Source: Alkalibacillus salilacus
GTDB lineage: Bacteria; Bacillota; Bacilli; Bacillales; Alkalibacillaceae
Direction of reading: 5' to 3'
Assembly (NCBI RefSeq): GCF_030812915.1
Contig: NZ_JAUSTQ010000011.1
Coordinates: 1 to 64,000 of the forward strand
DNA length: 64,000 nt
In this document: positions 1 through 8,869 of the stretch, one piece after another
How the letters are laid out: each line of letters opens with the position of its first letter
Position numbering within the stretch: position 1 is the stretch's first letter
The notes under the pieces: generated by a model
Databases searched by the model: none
What the model was told of the DNA's origin: nothing
What the model saw: the letters and a program-made list of their open reading frames with translations, nothing else
Made by a program: the position numbers and the translations under genes

Positions 1-120
1 TTGTTTCTTTAATTTCGTCTCCGCTTTCTTCCTATTAAGCATAAGAAGAAAAACGAATTGACGACAGGCTATTTTGTTTAGTTTTCAAGGTTCGAAATCG
101 CTTGTCATTTTTTCGCGACA
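1..120 (-). other. rRNA operon 5' leader (partial, runs off left edge)
   Basis: Read on the minus strand, this stretch follows a strong promoter and contains a boxA-like CTTGAAAACTAAACAAA segment, of the kind found in Bacillus rRNA operon leaders just before 16S. No mature rRNA sequence is present in the window. In B. subtilis an rrn operon follows pdaB in the same orientation relative to cwlD-salA, so the 16S gene is expected beyond the left edge. That it is an rRNA leader is inference from the promoter, the motif and synteny. Confidence 0.6.
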
Positions 121-126
121 AGAATT

Positions 127-156
127 AATATAGCACAATTTCAAATGGGGTGTCAA
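127..156 (-). promoter_or_regulatory. Strong sigma-A promoter, probably rRNA operon P1/P2
   Basis: On the minus strand a perfect -35 TTGACA (151-156) and a -10 TATATT (127-132) are separated by 18 bp, with A/T-rich sequence upstream of the -35. It fires leftward into the rRNA-like leader and out of the window. Confidence 0.7.
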
Positions 157-276
157 CAAATAAATAATAATTTGTTTTTCTATTCCAAAATTGAATTTGT
201 GTAATCAATCGCCTCGTTTCGACGACAAAAATAAATATATCACATGCTTATGTCGACATCAATAGGTTTTTTAAAT

Positions 277-504
277 TTATTTTACATCAAACAAATTTTT
301 ATGCGGAACGTACTTCAAACATTCTTTTTGCGTAGCAAACCGCTTATAGATATTAAACAACAACGTATACCGTTCTTTAATCGCCTCTTGTACATTTTCA
401 TCAAGATCATGGTAGTTAAAATCGTATAATAATTCATCCATTTCCCGCTTCAACAGATATTCCAATTCCATTTGTTCCGATCCATTCACCAGTAATCCAA
501 TCAT
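277..504 (-). CDS. Small conserved-type hypothetical protein, 75 aa
   Basis: I do not recognise this family. The ATG at 504 is chosen because GGAAGTG lies just upstream; the reading frame stays open to 591 (a TTG) but has no ribosome binding site there. The product is helical and charged, with the segment LKREMDELLYDFNYHDLDEN near the middle and no membrane segment or Cys cluster. It sits between the rRNA promoter and the divergent pdaB and would be transcribed in the same direction as the rRNA operon. Confidence 0.5.
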   Translation of the reverse strand: MIGLLVNGSEQMELEYLLKREMDELLYDFNYHDLDENVQEAIKERYTLLFNIYKRFATQKECLKYVPHKNLFDVK

Positions 505-674
505 TATTTCACTTCCATTCTTCAATAAGTCACCATCATTTTCCCCTTTATGCCAGGGATTATGTATAATCACCATTCTAAAACTATGCAATTGTTCATA
601 TATATATTTCAGAATTATTTATTAGCTTACGGTGGACAACCCTCCAAATTCACAGAAAAAAGGTTGGATCATTT

Positions 675-1433
675 ATGTATAAAACGATTAATTGGACAAG
701 TTGGAAAAAGTGGTGTGTGCTATTGGTAATCATCATTCTAGCGATCGCTTCGTGGCAGTTCTTGGCTAAACAGACGTTGTTAGTCAATCAAAATCATTCC
801 GCTCCATCTGGCGCAATCACTAATACTGAAGAAGATAAACAAGAAATAGCTTTGACGTTTAATGTTTCTTGGGGAGACGATGTCATCATTGATATTCTTG
901 ATGTTTTACAAGAAACAGAAGTTAAGGCAACCTTTTTCATTAATGGAGAATGGGCGCTTCGTGAAGAAGAATTAGCAGAATTAATCGTGGAAGAACAACA
1001 TGAAATTGGATTATTAGGATATAGTCTTGAACGGTATGCAGATCAACCTAAAGACGCTATTATAGATGACATCAAAAATGGTGAAACGATCGTCCATAAC
1101 TTAGGGTTCGAACCATTACGCTTCGTCCGTCCACCTGAACATGAATATCATGATAATGTGAATAACATTGTGTCAGAACAGGGTTACGACATGATCTTCT
1201 GGAGCGTATATGCTCATATCGAAGAAAATAGCGAGGTTAAGGACGTATCTAAAAAATTAAATTCAACCATTAGTTCAGGGGATATTGTTCTCTTCTTTGC
1301 GCAAGATAATTTAAAGCAGACGCCAGAAATATTAGAACAAGTGATTAAGCAGAAAAAAAGAGAGGGATATCAGTTTGTTTCAACAACAGAATTACTTTCC
1401 CCTGCTGATGTGAAACTGACCCCTCTCGATTAA
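675..1433 (+). CDS. pdaB: PdaB-like polysaccharide deacetylase-fold protein, probably catalytically altered
   Basis: Length (252 aa), an N-terminal membrane anchor (about residues 14-30) and the NodB-type fold place it with PdaB, which B. subtilis needs for spore cortex maintenance. It lies next to kbaA, gerD, salA and cwlD as in B. subtilis. Motif 1 reads LTFNVSWGDD, with Asn where the family has the catalytic Asp, and the late motif reads VLFFAQD where a His is expected; the RPP motif is kept. PdaB proteins already lack the usual HxxxH zinc pair. A non-catalytic role is therefore plausible. Its TAA stop directly abuts the kbaA stop codon on the other strand. Confidence 0.85.
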   Translation: MYKTINWTSWKKWCVLLVIIILAIASWQFLAKQTLLVNQNHSAPSGAITNTEEDKQEIALTFNVSWGDDVIIDILDVLQETEVKATFFINGEWALREEELAELIVEEQHEIGLLGYSLERYADQPKDAIIDDIKNGETIVHNLGFEPLRFVRPPEHEYHDNVNNIVSEQGYDMIFWSVYAHIEENSEVKDVSKKLNSTISSGDIVLFFAQDNLKQTPEILEQVIKQKKREGYQFVSTTELLSPADVKLTPLD

Positions 1434-2057
1434 TTATGCTTTTTGATTACTACCTGCATCTTCCGGATTAGTAAAGCCTACAATCCGATGTAATTTAAGT
1501 AACTGATACGTATTACAAGCTAATAAAGGCACCACCATGAGCACAAGCCACTCAGGGTCGCCTGTACGTAACGTTGGAATCCATTCAATGGTTGTTACTA
1601 CAATCATGAAAAACAAAGCTGGTAAAAAGGCACGCGGATGCGTTTCTCTAGCCTTAATCTTAGCAATAGCATAAGCGAATATAGATAATAATGCAGGTGC
1701 AATAAAGTAAGGCCATAAGCCCTCAGGCCCTGCATCCTGATGATATCTTAAATACACTAATTCAAATAAAGTGAATAAAATCATGATAACTTGGGCGTGT
1801 TTCCAAAAGTATCCGAAGAAACCTTTACCGAATTGATGCAAGGTTAAATACGCGAAAAAGCCCATTTGTGCAATCACACTATAGACAAGTCCATAACCTG
1901 AATACCATAAGATCACACCCAATAGCTCCCAGGCATTAAAAGGGTCTAGAAATGGTGCGTAAGCGTGCGTTGATACAATAAAGCTTGTCACAACAGTTGT
2001 TAGGGCACCGATTGCTAATAATGTTAAGAAAAATTTAATCCAAACACGAATTGTCAC
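1434..2057 (-). CDS. kbaA: KinB-signalling pathway activator KbaA
   Basis: A 207-aa integral membrane protein with about six hydrophobic helices, matching KbaA in size, topology and position between pdaB and gerD. In B. subtilis KbaA activates the KinB histidine kinase branch of the sporulation phosphorelay. The start is GTG, fixed by a perfect AGGAGG about 7 nt upstream. It converges on pdaB with no intergenic base and no terminator, so the two transcripts must overlap. Confidence 0.85.
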   Translation of the reverse strand: MTIRVWIKFFLTLLAIGALTTVVTSFIVSTHAYAPFLDPFNAWELLGVILWYSGYGLVYSVIAQMGFFAYLTLHQFGKGFFGYFWKHAQVIMILFTLFELVYLRYHQDAGPEGLWPYFIAPALLSIFAYAIAKIKARETHPRAFLPALFFMIVVTTIEWIPTLRTGDPEWLVLMVVPLLACNTYQLLKLHRIVGFTNPEDAGSNQKA

Positions 2058-2196
2058 TGTTTTTCCTCCTACGATCTATAAATCCAGTCCACTCGTATTT
2101 TACCATGCTTTAGCTATTTTTGCCTTCTTTAAATATGTATATTTTTTCACAACCGCTTCATATTAAGAGTACAAATTGACATCTAGAGGAGCATCC

Positions 2197-2847
2197 ATGA
2201 TGGCTAAACCAATTATATACATGGTCGTAATCGTCATGTTATTAGCAAGTTGTAACGGCGGGAGTAATGATGAACAATCATCCCCTGATTACGAAAAAAC
2301 CAAAAAGATGGTTACTGACATCTTAAAAACCGATGATGGTAAAAAAGCACTTCAAGAAGCATTAAAGGACGAATCATTAAAACAAGAATTAGTTTTACAG
2401 TCTGAAGAAGTCAACAAAGCTGTGGAAGCGATGTTTTCAGGTGATAAAGGCAAGAAATTTTGGAGCGAATTATTTAATGACCCTTCTTTCGTTCAAAGTT
2501 ATGTTGATGCAACAAGGAAACAAGATCAAGAACTTCTTAAAGGATTAATGAGTGATTCAGAATACCAAAATAAAATGATTAGTCTCTTTCAAAACGAAGA
2601 GGCTAGGAAAATGATTCTACAGATATTAAAGAGCCAAGATTATAAAAGTCATTTAGAAAAAACCATCCAGGAGACGCTGAACAACCCTGTATTCAAAGCC
2701 CAAATGACTGAATCCTTAATCAAAGCCGCAGAAGAAATGGAAAGTGGTCAAGGGCAGTCATCAAGTGAAGGTGATGTCAATCAACAAAATAACGAAGGGT
2801 CTTCTGGTGGTGGAGGCGGCGGAGGACAAGGTTCCTCTGGAGGCTAA
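2197..2847 (+). CDS. gerD: Spore germination lipoprotein GerD
   Basis: GerD clusters nutrient germinant receptors at the spore inner membrane in B. subtilis. Here the 216-aa product has a short signal peptide with lipobox LLASC, a long helical acidic/basic middle and a Gly/Ser-rich tail, all typical of GerD. AGAGGAG lies 5 nt before the chosen ATG; the adjacent second ATG at 2200 is equally possible. It runs opposite to kbaA and salA, as in B. subtilis, and ends at a shared terminator with salA. Confidence 0.85.
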   Translation: MMAKPIIYMVVIVMLLASCNGGSNDEQSSPDYEKTKKMVTDILKTDDGKKALQEALKDESLKQELVLQSEEVNKAVEAMFSGDKGKKFWSELFNDPSFVQSYVDATRKQDQELLKGLMSDSEYQNKMISLFQNEEARKMILQILKSQDYKSHLEKTIQETLNNPVFKAQMTESLIKAAEEMESGQGQSSSEGDVNQQNNEGSSGGGGGGGQGSSGG

Positions 2848-2857
2848 CACCATATAA

Positions 2858-2892
2858 AAAGAGGTTTAGGGGCGTTCACCCTAAACCTCTTT
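2858..2892. terminator. Bidirectional terminator between gerD and salA
   Basis: A perfect 14-bp stem (2858-2871 with 2879-2892) and a 7-nt loop, with A-rich and T-rich flanks, sit between convergent gerD and salA. Confidence 0.9.
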
Positions 2893-2895
2893 CAT

Positions 2896-3948
2896 TTATT
2901 TACAACGCTTCGCTACCTGATTAGCAATTGATAAGAAGATCTTGCCTGTTGGATGATCTTCTTGGTAAATGCCTGGTGCGAATGTGTCTTCTTCATCGTA
3001 TGGCTGCTGTAATGGTAAACGTCCAAGCACATCCGTTTCTAACACTTCAGCAAGCTTGTCGCCACCACCTTCACCAAAGACATATTCTTTCTGTCCAGTT
3101 AATTGACTTTCGAAGTAAGCCATGTTTTCAACAATACCGATGATATCATGGTCAGCTTTGAGAGCCATTTGTCCAGCACGTGCTGCAACGAAAGCAGCTG
3201 TAGGGTGAGGCGTTGATACAATAAGTTGTTTAGACGATGGTAGTAATTCTTGTACGTCTAAGGCAATATCGCCTGTTCCTGGTGGTAAATCAAGCAATAG
3301 ATAATCTAAATCGCCCCACTCTACCTCTTTAAAGAAGCTTGTGAGCATTTTACCTAACATAGGACCACGCCAAATAATCGGTGAGTTATCTTCAACAAAG
3401 AAGCCCATCGAAATCAATTGTACGCCGAAACGCTCAACAGGAATAATCTTCTCACCGCGTACTTGCGGGCGTTCTTCTACGCCCATCATATCTGGAACGC
3501 TGAAACCGTAGATATCCGCATCGACAACACCAACTTTATAGCCTAAGCGTTCTAAGGCGATCGCTAAGTTAACCGTTACTGTCGACTTACCAACGCCACC
3601 TTTACCACTTGCGATGGAAATAAAGGTTGTACCTGTTTGTCCAATTAAATTCGCTTCTTGTTCTTCATTCGCTTCAGCCATATAAGCATCACGCTTTTCT
3701 TCAGGTAACTCTGTGAAGCGAAGTCCTACTGTTGAAGCGCCTTCCTTTTTAAGCATCCCAACAATTTCTTGTTGTAACTGTAATTGTTCACCTGAATTCG
3801 GGTCAGCTAAAGCCACTTTGACTGACACATGACCTTTATCCTCTTTAATTTTAACGCTCTCGATGGCATCTGTTTCCTCGAACGTCTTATGTATATGTGG
3901 ATCTTCAATTGGTTTTAATAATTCTATTACGCGTTCTTCTGTAATCAC
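2896..3948 (-). CDS. salA: Mrp/NBP35-family ATPase SalA
   Basis: The protein has an N-terminal MIP18/DUF59-like domain (about residues 1-85) followed by a MinD-like P-loop ATPase with GKGGVGKST. Mrp proteins act as Fe-S carriers; B. subtilis SalA is also reported to influence regulator scoC. The start is taken as the GTG at 3948, which has AAGGAAGGTG about 6 nt upstream. The GTG at 3957 is in frame but touches that ribosome binding site. It lies downstream of cwlD in the conserved cwlD-salA order. Confidence 0.85.
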   Translation of the reverse strand: MITEERVIELLKPIEDPHIHKTFEETDAIESVKIKEDKGHVSVKVALADPNSGEQLQLQQEIVGMLKKEGASTVGLRFTELPEEKRDAYMAEANEEQEANLIGQTGTTFISIASGKGGVGKSTVTVNLAIALERLGYKVGVVDADIYGFSVPDMMGVEERPQVRGEKIIPVERFGVQLISMGFFVEDNSPIIWRGPMLGKMLTSFFKEVEWGDLDYLLLDLPPGTGDIALDVQELLPSSKQLIVSTPHPTAAFVAARAGQMALKADHDIIGIVENMAYFESQLTGQKEYVFGEGGGDKLAEVLETDVLGRLPLQQPYDEEDTFAPGIYQEDHPTGKIFLSIANQVAKRCK

Positions 3949-4040
3949 GTTAGACACCTTCCTTTAGTCGTCATCAATTTCATGCCAAAGCTAGTATAAC
4001 ATAATTTCAGACGACACTCAGTCAATACGATTAATCGATT

Positions 4041-4745
4041 TCACAATTCTTGTTCAGCCGTCACGTACTCTACAACCCCTTCATATATAGATGATGCTAA
4101 TCGCCTTTGATAATCTTCAGATGTAAGTAAAGCACGCTCTTCAGAATTAGATAAGAAGCCCATTTCAACTAAAGCACTCGTTGTCTCAGCATGTTTCAAA
4201 ATATAAACGTTATCCATAGCGAGCGCTTGACGGTTCGTTTCAATCGAATCTTTCAGGCGTTGCTGAATCGCATTAGCTAAACGCTTATTCTCTTCTTCTT
4301 CTGGGTAGTAAAACGTTTGAGCGCCTCTCCAACCTTCATTTACTACCGAATTCAAATGAATACTAATGAAAACATCCGCCTCAACGTCTTGAATCAATTT
4401 CACGCGTCTCCGTATATCATAAGACTTACGTTTCGAGTACCCATCCATGTCTTCAGGTGCAAGATCATAATCACCATCACGTGTTAACACAACCTGAGCC
4501 CCTGCTTCTTGCAAATAATCACGCAAAAACAAAGCCGTTTGTAAGGTTACTGTTTTCTCTTGATCTTCTCCATAATCAGCCCCGCCATCGACACCTCCAT
4601 GACCTGGGTCGAGAACAATAACTTGTCCTGCCAATGGCATCACATTAGCAGATGAATCCGTCTTCCCTTGATCCCAAAAAACACTGTATAAGCTCAAGCC
4701 CAAAAAGACTACACTAATAACGGCCAATATTATATATTTCTTCAT
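4041..4745 (-). CDS. cwlD: N-acetylmuramoyl-L-alanine amidase CwlD
   Basis: A 234-aa Amidase_3 protein with one N-terminal membrane or signal helix. The zinc and catalytic residues are visible in DPGHGGVDGG, the following EK, SIHLNS and ALVEMGF. In sporulating bacilli CwlD with PdaA makes the muramic-delta-lactam of spore cortex. ATG at 4745 is chosen, 8 nt after GAGGAGG; a TTG at 4748 is also in frame. The ribosome binding site lies inside a perfect hairpin, described separately. Confidence 0.9.
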   Translation of the reverse strand: MKKYIILAVISVVFLGLSLYSVFWDQGKTDSSANVMPLAGQVIVLDPGHGGVDGGADYGEDQEKTVTLQTALFLRDYLQEAGAQVVLTRDGDYDLAPEDMDGYSKRKSYDIRRRVKLIQDVEADVFISIHLNSVVNEGWRGAQTFYYPEEEENKRLANAIQQRLKDSIETNRQALAMDNVYILKHAETTSALVEMGFLSNSEERALLTSEDYQRRLASSIYEGVVEYVTAEQEL

Positions 4746-4750
4746 CAAAT

Positions 4751-4786
4751 AAACCTCCTCGTCTATATATATGGACGAGGAGGTTT
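4751..4786 (-). promoter_or_regulatory. Perfect hairpin that buries the cwlD ribosome binding site
   Basis: A perfect 13-bp inverted repeat (4751-4763 and 4774-4786) encloses a 10-nt loop. On the minus-strand RNA the 3' arm contains the GAGGAGG of cwlD, and the stem is followed by a short U-rich run. It could terminate transcripts from the ydbT side and/or sequester cwlD translation initiation when read-through RNA is made. Confidence 0.7.
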
Positions 4787-4806
4787 AAACATGCTTATGA
4801 TATGAA

Positions 4807-6240
4807 CTATTGTTTCCTTAAGGAATACCAGTCAGACAGTCGATCTACTTCACTTTCGGCCATTTCCTTCAATAAGACATGACGTCCAGCAAAATGATTC
4901 AAAAGAGAGACACGTATTGTTGCTAATCCTAGTCGTTTATGCAAGATAGATTGACGTTTTTCAAATGCTTGAATGCGATTATGTTTCATCATCACCATAT
5001 CTTTACTAAAATCACGGTAAGCCAATGTTAATTGCTGGTCATCCCAGCTATAGCCTGCTGTCTGGCGTCTAAGTAACCCTAGCCCGACAGCCAACAGAAC
5101 TAAAATAGTCGGCACATACCACACGAATGGTAAGAATATTAAGATCGCAATCAACGCGACAACAGGAAAGAACGCTGCCCGAACATAATAAAAGAAGTTC
5201 GCTTTTTTTGGAATAGCTTGTACTTGTTCTGGAAAAGCCTCGTATTCAGGTAGAACAGTCTGTAAAAATTGGCGGAGTTCATCATATCTGATAATAGGGA
5301 ACAAATACGTTCTGGCGTTCGCGTTTTGCCCATCAGCTCCCCCAGCAGTTTCTACATATAACGTTCCAAACCCTAGTGGTTGCCGAATTAAGCTTTGCTT
5401 AAAACCAATTGCTTGAATCCGCTTCAACGGAATGGTCATCTGTTTCTTCTCTAAAAGGCCGCGGGTAATAAACAGTTCCGTTTCATACCTTGTGATTTGA
5501 AAACGACCAAATTTTATAACAGTTCCTAAAATACCAAGAGCATACAGTAAAATAAATGTCACTAAGGCTAAGAAAATTAATAACTCAACAGCCGATGATA
5601 GCATCCAGCTCATCGCTTGGTCATAGACTGAATCAGGAATAAATCGCTCAATTTCTGAAAATCCAACAGCCATCAAGCCAATAATGACACCAACGCTTCC
5701 AGACGTTAAACCAGCTACAATTAGCCGATTAAACGTGATTTGACGTTGAGGGTATTCTACCGTTTCTTCACTTTCACTCTGTTCTTCTTTGACAAGACTT
5801 TGATCTGACTTTAATTCACGGCGAATCGCTTCTCCCTCAGAGAATGTCACTGCACTCAGGGAAGCCTCCGTTTCAAGCCCACTTCCAGCCGTTTCAATCT
5901 GGACTTTCGTCAACTTTAGTATGCGATGAATAACTCCTTGCGTTAAATCGATTGATTGAATCCGGTTTTTTGAAATATAACGATGCTTCCTCACAAAAAT
6001 CCCCTGTTCAATCCGTAGTTCATCACCTTCAATATAATAATGAAAACGAAACCAATCAATGATACTGATGATCGTGAAAATAATCGTTAACCCTAAAATA
6101 CCGAGTGCAATATAAATAAACATCGTATTACCAAACGAAGCTAGAACACCTGCACCAATGACGTATATTAAATTCTTGAAAATTTTAATCACACTAAAAA
6201 TAACGGCTGCTGGGTGAAGTCTTCTCGGTTCAGACATCAT
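4807..6240 (-). CDS. ydbT: YdbT-like bacterial PH-domain membrane protein
   Basis: A roughly 477-aa protein with three bPH_2 modules separated by pairs of hydrophobic helices, as in YdbT. In B. subtilis ydbS-ydbT contribute to protection against the bacteriocin amylocyclicin. It overlaps the 3' end of the ydbS-like gene by about 11 nt, so the two are translationally linked. The start is uncertain: ATGs at 6246, 6240 and 6237 follow GAGGGTGG, and 6240 has the best spacing. Confidence 0.75.
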   Translation of the reverse strand: MMSEPRRLHPAAVIFSVIKIFKNLIYVIGAGVLASFGNTMFIYIALGILGLTIIFTIISIIDWFRFHYYIEGDELRIEQGIFVRKHRYISKNRIQSIDLTQGVIHRILKLTKVQIETAGSGLETEASLSAVTFSEGEAIRRELKSDQSLVKEEQSESEETVEYPQRQITFNRLIVAGLTSGSVGVIIGLMAVGFSEIERFIPDSVYDQAMSWMLSSAVELLIFLALVTFILLYALGILGTVIKFGRFQITRYETELFITRGLLEKKQMTIPLKRIQAIGFKQSLIRQPLGFGTLYVETAGGADGQNANARTYLFPIIRYDELRQFLQTVLPEYEAFPEQVQAIPKKANFFYYVRAAFFPVVALIAILIFLPFVWYVPTILVLLAVGLGLLRRQTAGYSWDDQQLTLAYRDFSKDMVMMKHNRIQAFEKRQSILHKRLGLATIRVSLLNHFAGRHVLLKEMAESEVDRLSDWYSLRKQ

Positions 6241-6709
6241 CTTCATCCACCCTCGCTAGCTCAGAAATCTGGTCACGTAAAGCGGCTGCTTCTTCTTGTG
6301 GTAGTGCTGGTATTTCATGAATCGTTGCGGCTGTCGACACGGTTAAATTTGATAAATTAAATCGTTTTAAAATTGGACCTTGTTTGGTATCGACATGTTG
6401 CACTCGGATCATTGGTACTAATGTTCTCGAAACAATCAAGATACCATGTTGCACATAAATCTCTTGGTCAAACACTTCATAGCGCCAACGACGCCAACGG
6501 ACAACAGGAATAAGAAAAATCATTAAATACGCTAAAACACCCCATACGGCGAGCGCTGTAAATGGTATCCATAAAGCCCAATCGAAAAAATGACCTACTA
6601 TAAAACTAGCAATCACCAATAACAATAAAATCACCATAACGATGACTTCAGTAATACGCCATGCCTTAATCGCATCGACTGCTATACGATGTTGCGGTGG
6701 CTGTCGCAT
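6230..6709 (-). CDS. ydbS: YdbS-like bacterial PH-domain membrane protein
   Basis: A 159-aa protein with two hydrophobic helices (about residues 20-65) followed by one bPH_2 domain containing the typical VDTKQGPILKRF segment. It is the small partner of the larger PH protein immediately downstream. Start: AAGGAGGTGACGTA before the ATG. It follows an RDD-family gene by 18 nt and belongs to the sppA-RDD-ydbS-ydbT unit. Confidence 0.75.
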   Translation of the reverse strand: MRQPPQHRIAVDAIKAWRITEVIVMVILLLLVIASFIVGHFFDWALWIPFTALAVWGVLAYLMIFLIPVVRWRRWRYEVFDQEIYVQHGILIVSRTLVPMIRVQHVDTKQGPILKRFNLSNLTVSTAATIHEIPALPQEEAAALRDQISELARVDEDDV

Positions 6710-6727
6710 TACGTCACCTCCTTACAT

Positions 6728-7207
6728 TTATGCATCATGTATGACATACGTATCGCCGATCATGTCGTGTACCCCTTGCTTCTCAGGGTTAAAGGCGACG
6801 ACGATATAAAGTAAATTCGTAAAGCCTAGTACACGATGGAAAAATCGGCCGACCACTTCACGGAAAATGAGATCAGACCAACGTAAAGGCATTCGATCTT
6901 GCCGAATCACTTTCAACCCAAAAATTCGTTTCCCTAATGTTTGTTGCAAATATTTCGTCATGACAACGAAATAAGCATAAAGAACAATAGTGGATATGAT
7001 CACAGCGACTGTCCAAAAACCAACCTCAAATTCATCGCCACCTGTAATCAATCGATATGGCATTAAGACAATACCATTGACACAAAATACAATAATTAAA
7101 TCGACAGTATAAGCCCAAAAGCGCATCCAGAAACCAGCATAACGAATCGACGTCTTTTCGGTTCTTTCAGTCACTTCTTGATGGCCTGCTTCATAAACCT
7201 CACTCAT
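6728..7207 (-). CDS. yteJ: RDD-family membrane protein (YteJ-like)
   Basis: RDD Pfam domain with three or four membrane helices, an early R-F sequence (YAGFWMRFWAYTVD) and GKRIFGLKV, typical of the family. In B. subtilis yteJ sits next to sppA and has been linked to control of SppA activity. The ATG at 7207 is chosen because GGGGGTG lies 6 nt upstream; the farther GTG overlaps that site. It follows sppA after 12 nt. Confidence 0.8.
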   Translation of the reverse strand: MSEVYEAGHQEVTERTEKTSIRYAGFWMRFWAYTVDLIIVFCVNGIVLMPYRLITGGDEFEVGFWTVAVIISTIVLYAYFVVMTKYLQQTLGKRIFGLKVIRQDRMPLRWSDLIFREVVGRFFHRVLGFTNLLYIVVAFNPEKQGVHDMIGDTYVIHDA

Positions 7208-7219
7208 CGACGTCACCCC

Positions 7220-8209
7220 CTATTCTGTATATAAGTACATCGCACGTGGCGAATTAGATTGTCGCATGAATTCTTGGAGCTTAGAAGCGCGCATTTCATC
7301 GCCAAACAGACTAGTTGCTGCACCATTAATTAATGAATTAAACCCGACACCAGCACCCAGTTCGACAACTTGTGCATTTTGTAAATCCTGCTCTTCTTTC
7401 ATTTGTGCAATCGTATCATCAAGTGAACCTAATGAATCCACTAAACCGTTCTCAGCAGCTTGTGATCCTGTATATACGCGTCCATCACCAAGTTCACGAA
7501 CTGTCGACTCATCCATGTCGCGCCCTTCAACAATGACATCCACAAAGTCCTGGTACATATCATCGACCATCGTTTGTAAAATCTCTTCCTCATCATCTGT
7601 CATCGGACGAGAAGAAGACATAATATCCTTGTATTCACCACTCGTAATGGTATTAAAGTCAACGCCTAGATTATCAGCAAGTTCTGCAAAGTTTATCGAT
7701 TCCATAATGACACCGATTGAACCAGTTAGTGTCGCCTCATGAGCTACGATCTTATCAGCTGGAGCAGAAATATAATAACCGCCTGAAGCTGCCGTATTCC
7801 CCATTGAAACATATACTGGTTTACCAGCATCACGAATTTCGACAATGCGGTCATGAATCTCAGCACTCTCAACGACACCGCCACCAGGTGTATTCACATT
7901 TAATACTAATGCTTCGAACTGATCACTTTCTTTCACATGATCAAGCATACCTAGTATGCGATCATGATTATATGTAGCGCCACTAAATACGCCACCTGTG
8001 ACACCAGATTGAATCACACCTTCTACATTAACTACGGCAACACGTTCATCAACACTTCCTTGTTCAACAACTTCCTCTTCATATTCACTTTCTGATTGGA
8101 ACATTTCTGTAAAATCAGTCGTCGCTACAGTGGTTGTAAATTGAGCAACCATCGATAATACAAACAAACCAATCGCAATCGCTAACGCAATCCAACGTTT
8201 TTGGTTCAT
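7220..8209 (-). CDS. sppA: Signal peptide peptidase SppA
   Basis: A 329-aa membrane-anchored serine protease of family S49. It has one N-terminal membrane segment, the nucleophile region NTAASGGYYIS, GSIGVI, and the general-base Lys in GEYKDIMSS, giving the Ser-Lys dyad of bacillar SppA. It cleaves remnant signal peptides in or on the membrane. AAGGAGGAG lies just before the ATG. It heads a four-gene unit with the RDD and ydbS-ydbT genes. The upstream 200 bp hold no further gene. Confidence 0.92.
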   Translation of the reverse strand: MNQKRWIALAIAIGLFVLSMVAQFTTTVATTDFTEMFQSESEYEEEVVEQGSVDERVAVVNVEGVIQSGVTGGVFSGATYNHDRILGMLDHVKESDQFEALVLNVNTPGGGVVESAEIHDRIVEIRDAGKPVYVSMGNTAASGGYYISAPADKIVAHEATLTGSIGVIMESINFAELADNLGVDFNTITSGEYKDIMSSSRPMTDDEEEILQTMVDDMYQDFVDVIVEGRDMDESTVRELGDGRVYTGSQAAENGLVDSLGSLDDTIAQMKEEQDLQNAQVVELGAGVGFNSLINGAATSLFGDEMRASKLQEFMRQSNSPRAMYLYTE

Positions 8210-8413
8210 TCTTGTCTCCTCCTTATGTACTCCCTTTTTCTAAAAATTCCTTCTTCATTGTATCACTTTTGATGATTTTTCCAATATAGTTATGATGAAA
8301 TTATTTTTTGAAAGTCAGCATTACCTTCATAAACAACACTAAGTCGTTCATAAAGTTATGGTATGATAAAGCTAACTTGGTGTATTTATGCTGGGATTAT
8401 TTTTTAGTAAGCT

Positions 8414-8612
8414 TTGTTAAAGTCCGTTGTTGAATTGTGATCCGCTCTCGGCGGACGCTTTCCGTGGGCACGGCTCGAGTCTCCTCGGCCAAAAGACGTG
8501 GCCTGCGGGGTCTCGAGACTCGTGCTTTTCCCACAGGAGTCGCCACCTTCGCTCCTCACAAATCAACAACTCAGTGCTACATAATTTGAATATCAACATT
8601 AAACTTTAACAA
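8414..8612. repeat. 199-bp palindromic MITE-like element, copy 1
   Basis: Outer terminal inverted repeats TTGTTAAAGT and ACTTTAACAA (8414-8423, 8603-8612) enclose a second pair of arms (GTTGTTGAATTGTGA against TCACAAATCAACAAC) and a long GC-rich stem around 8464-8532. The element is far richer in GC than its flanks and is about 95 percent identical to copy 2. It contains no credible gene. Class (MITE or large REP-like element) is inferred. Confidence 0.8.
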
Positions 8613-8660
8613 CAAAAACTAGTTTAATCATCACACCTTTATGGACGGAGGTTAGCCCCC

Positions 8661-8867
8661 TTGAATTTCATTAATTGGTATGACTGGATTACACCGACTC
8701 ATCCCTTTGCAGCTATCTTTTTTGGCTTACTCGTGACATTGTTTATGGTTTTTGTGGGGTGGATTGAGACCAGAGATATGAAAACGGCAGTTGTATTAGC
8801 TTTAACAGGAACCCTTGTCACTGTAATCGGTGTGACGATCTTAACATGGTTTGATTTTTACAATTAG
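8661..8867 (+). CDS. Small two-helix membrane protein, 68 aa
   Basis: I do not recognise the family. The product has two hydrophobic helices, about residues 16-32 and 43-60, joined by a charged turn (WIETRDMK). The start is TTG, supported by GGAGG about 9 nt upstream. It occupies the unique 257 bp between two same-orientation copies of the 199-bp repeat, and its TAG stop ends 3 bp before copy 2. It is the only plus-strand gene for several kb. Confidence 0.6.
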   Translation: MNFINWYDWITPTHPFAAIFFGLLVTLFMVFVGWIETRDMKTAVVLALTGTLVTVIGVTILTWFDFYN

Positions 8868-8869
8868 CT

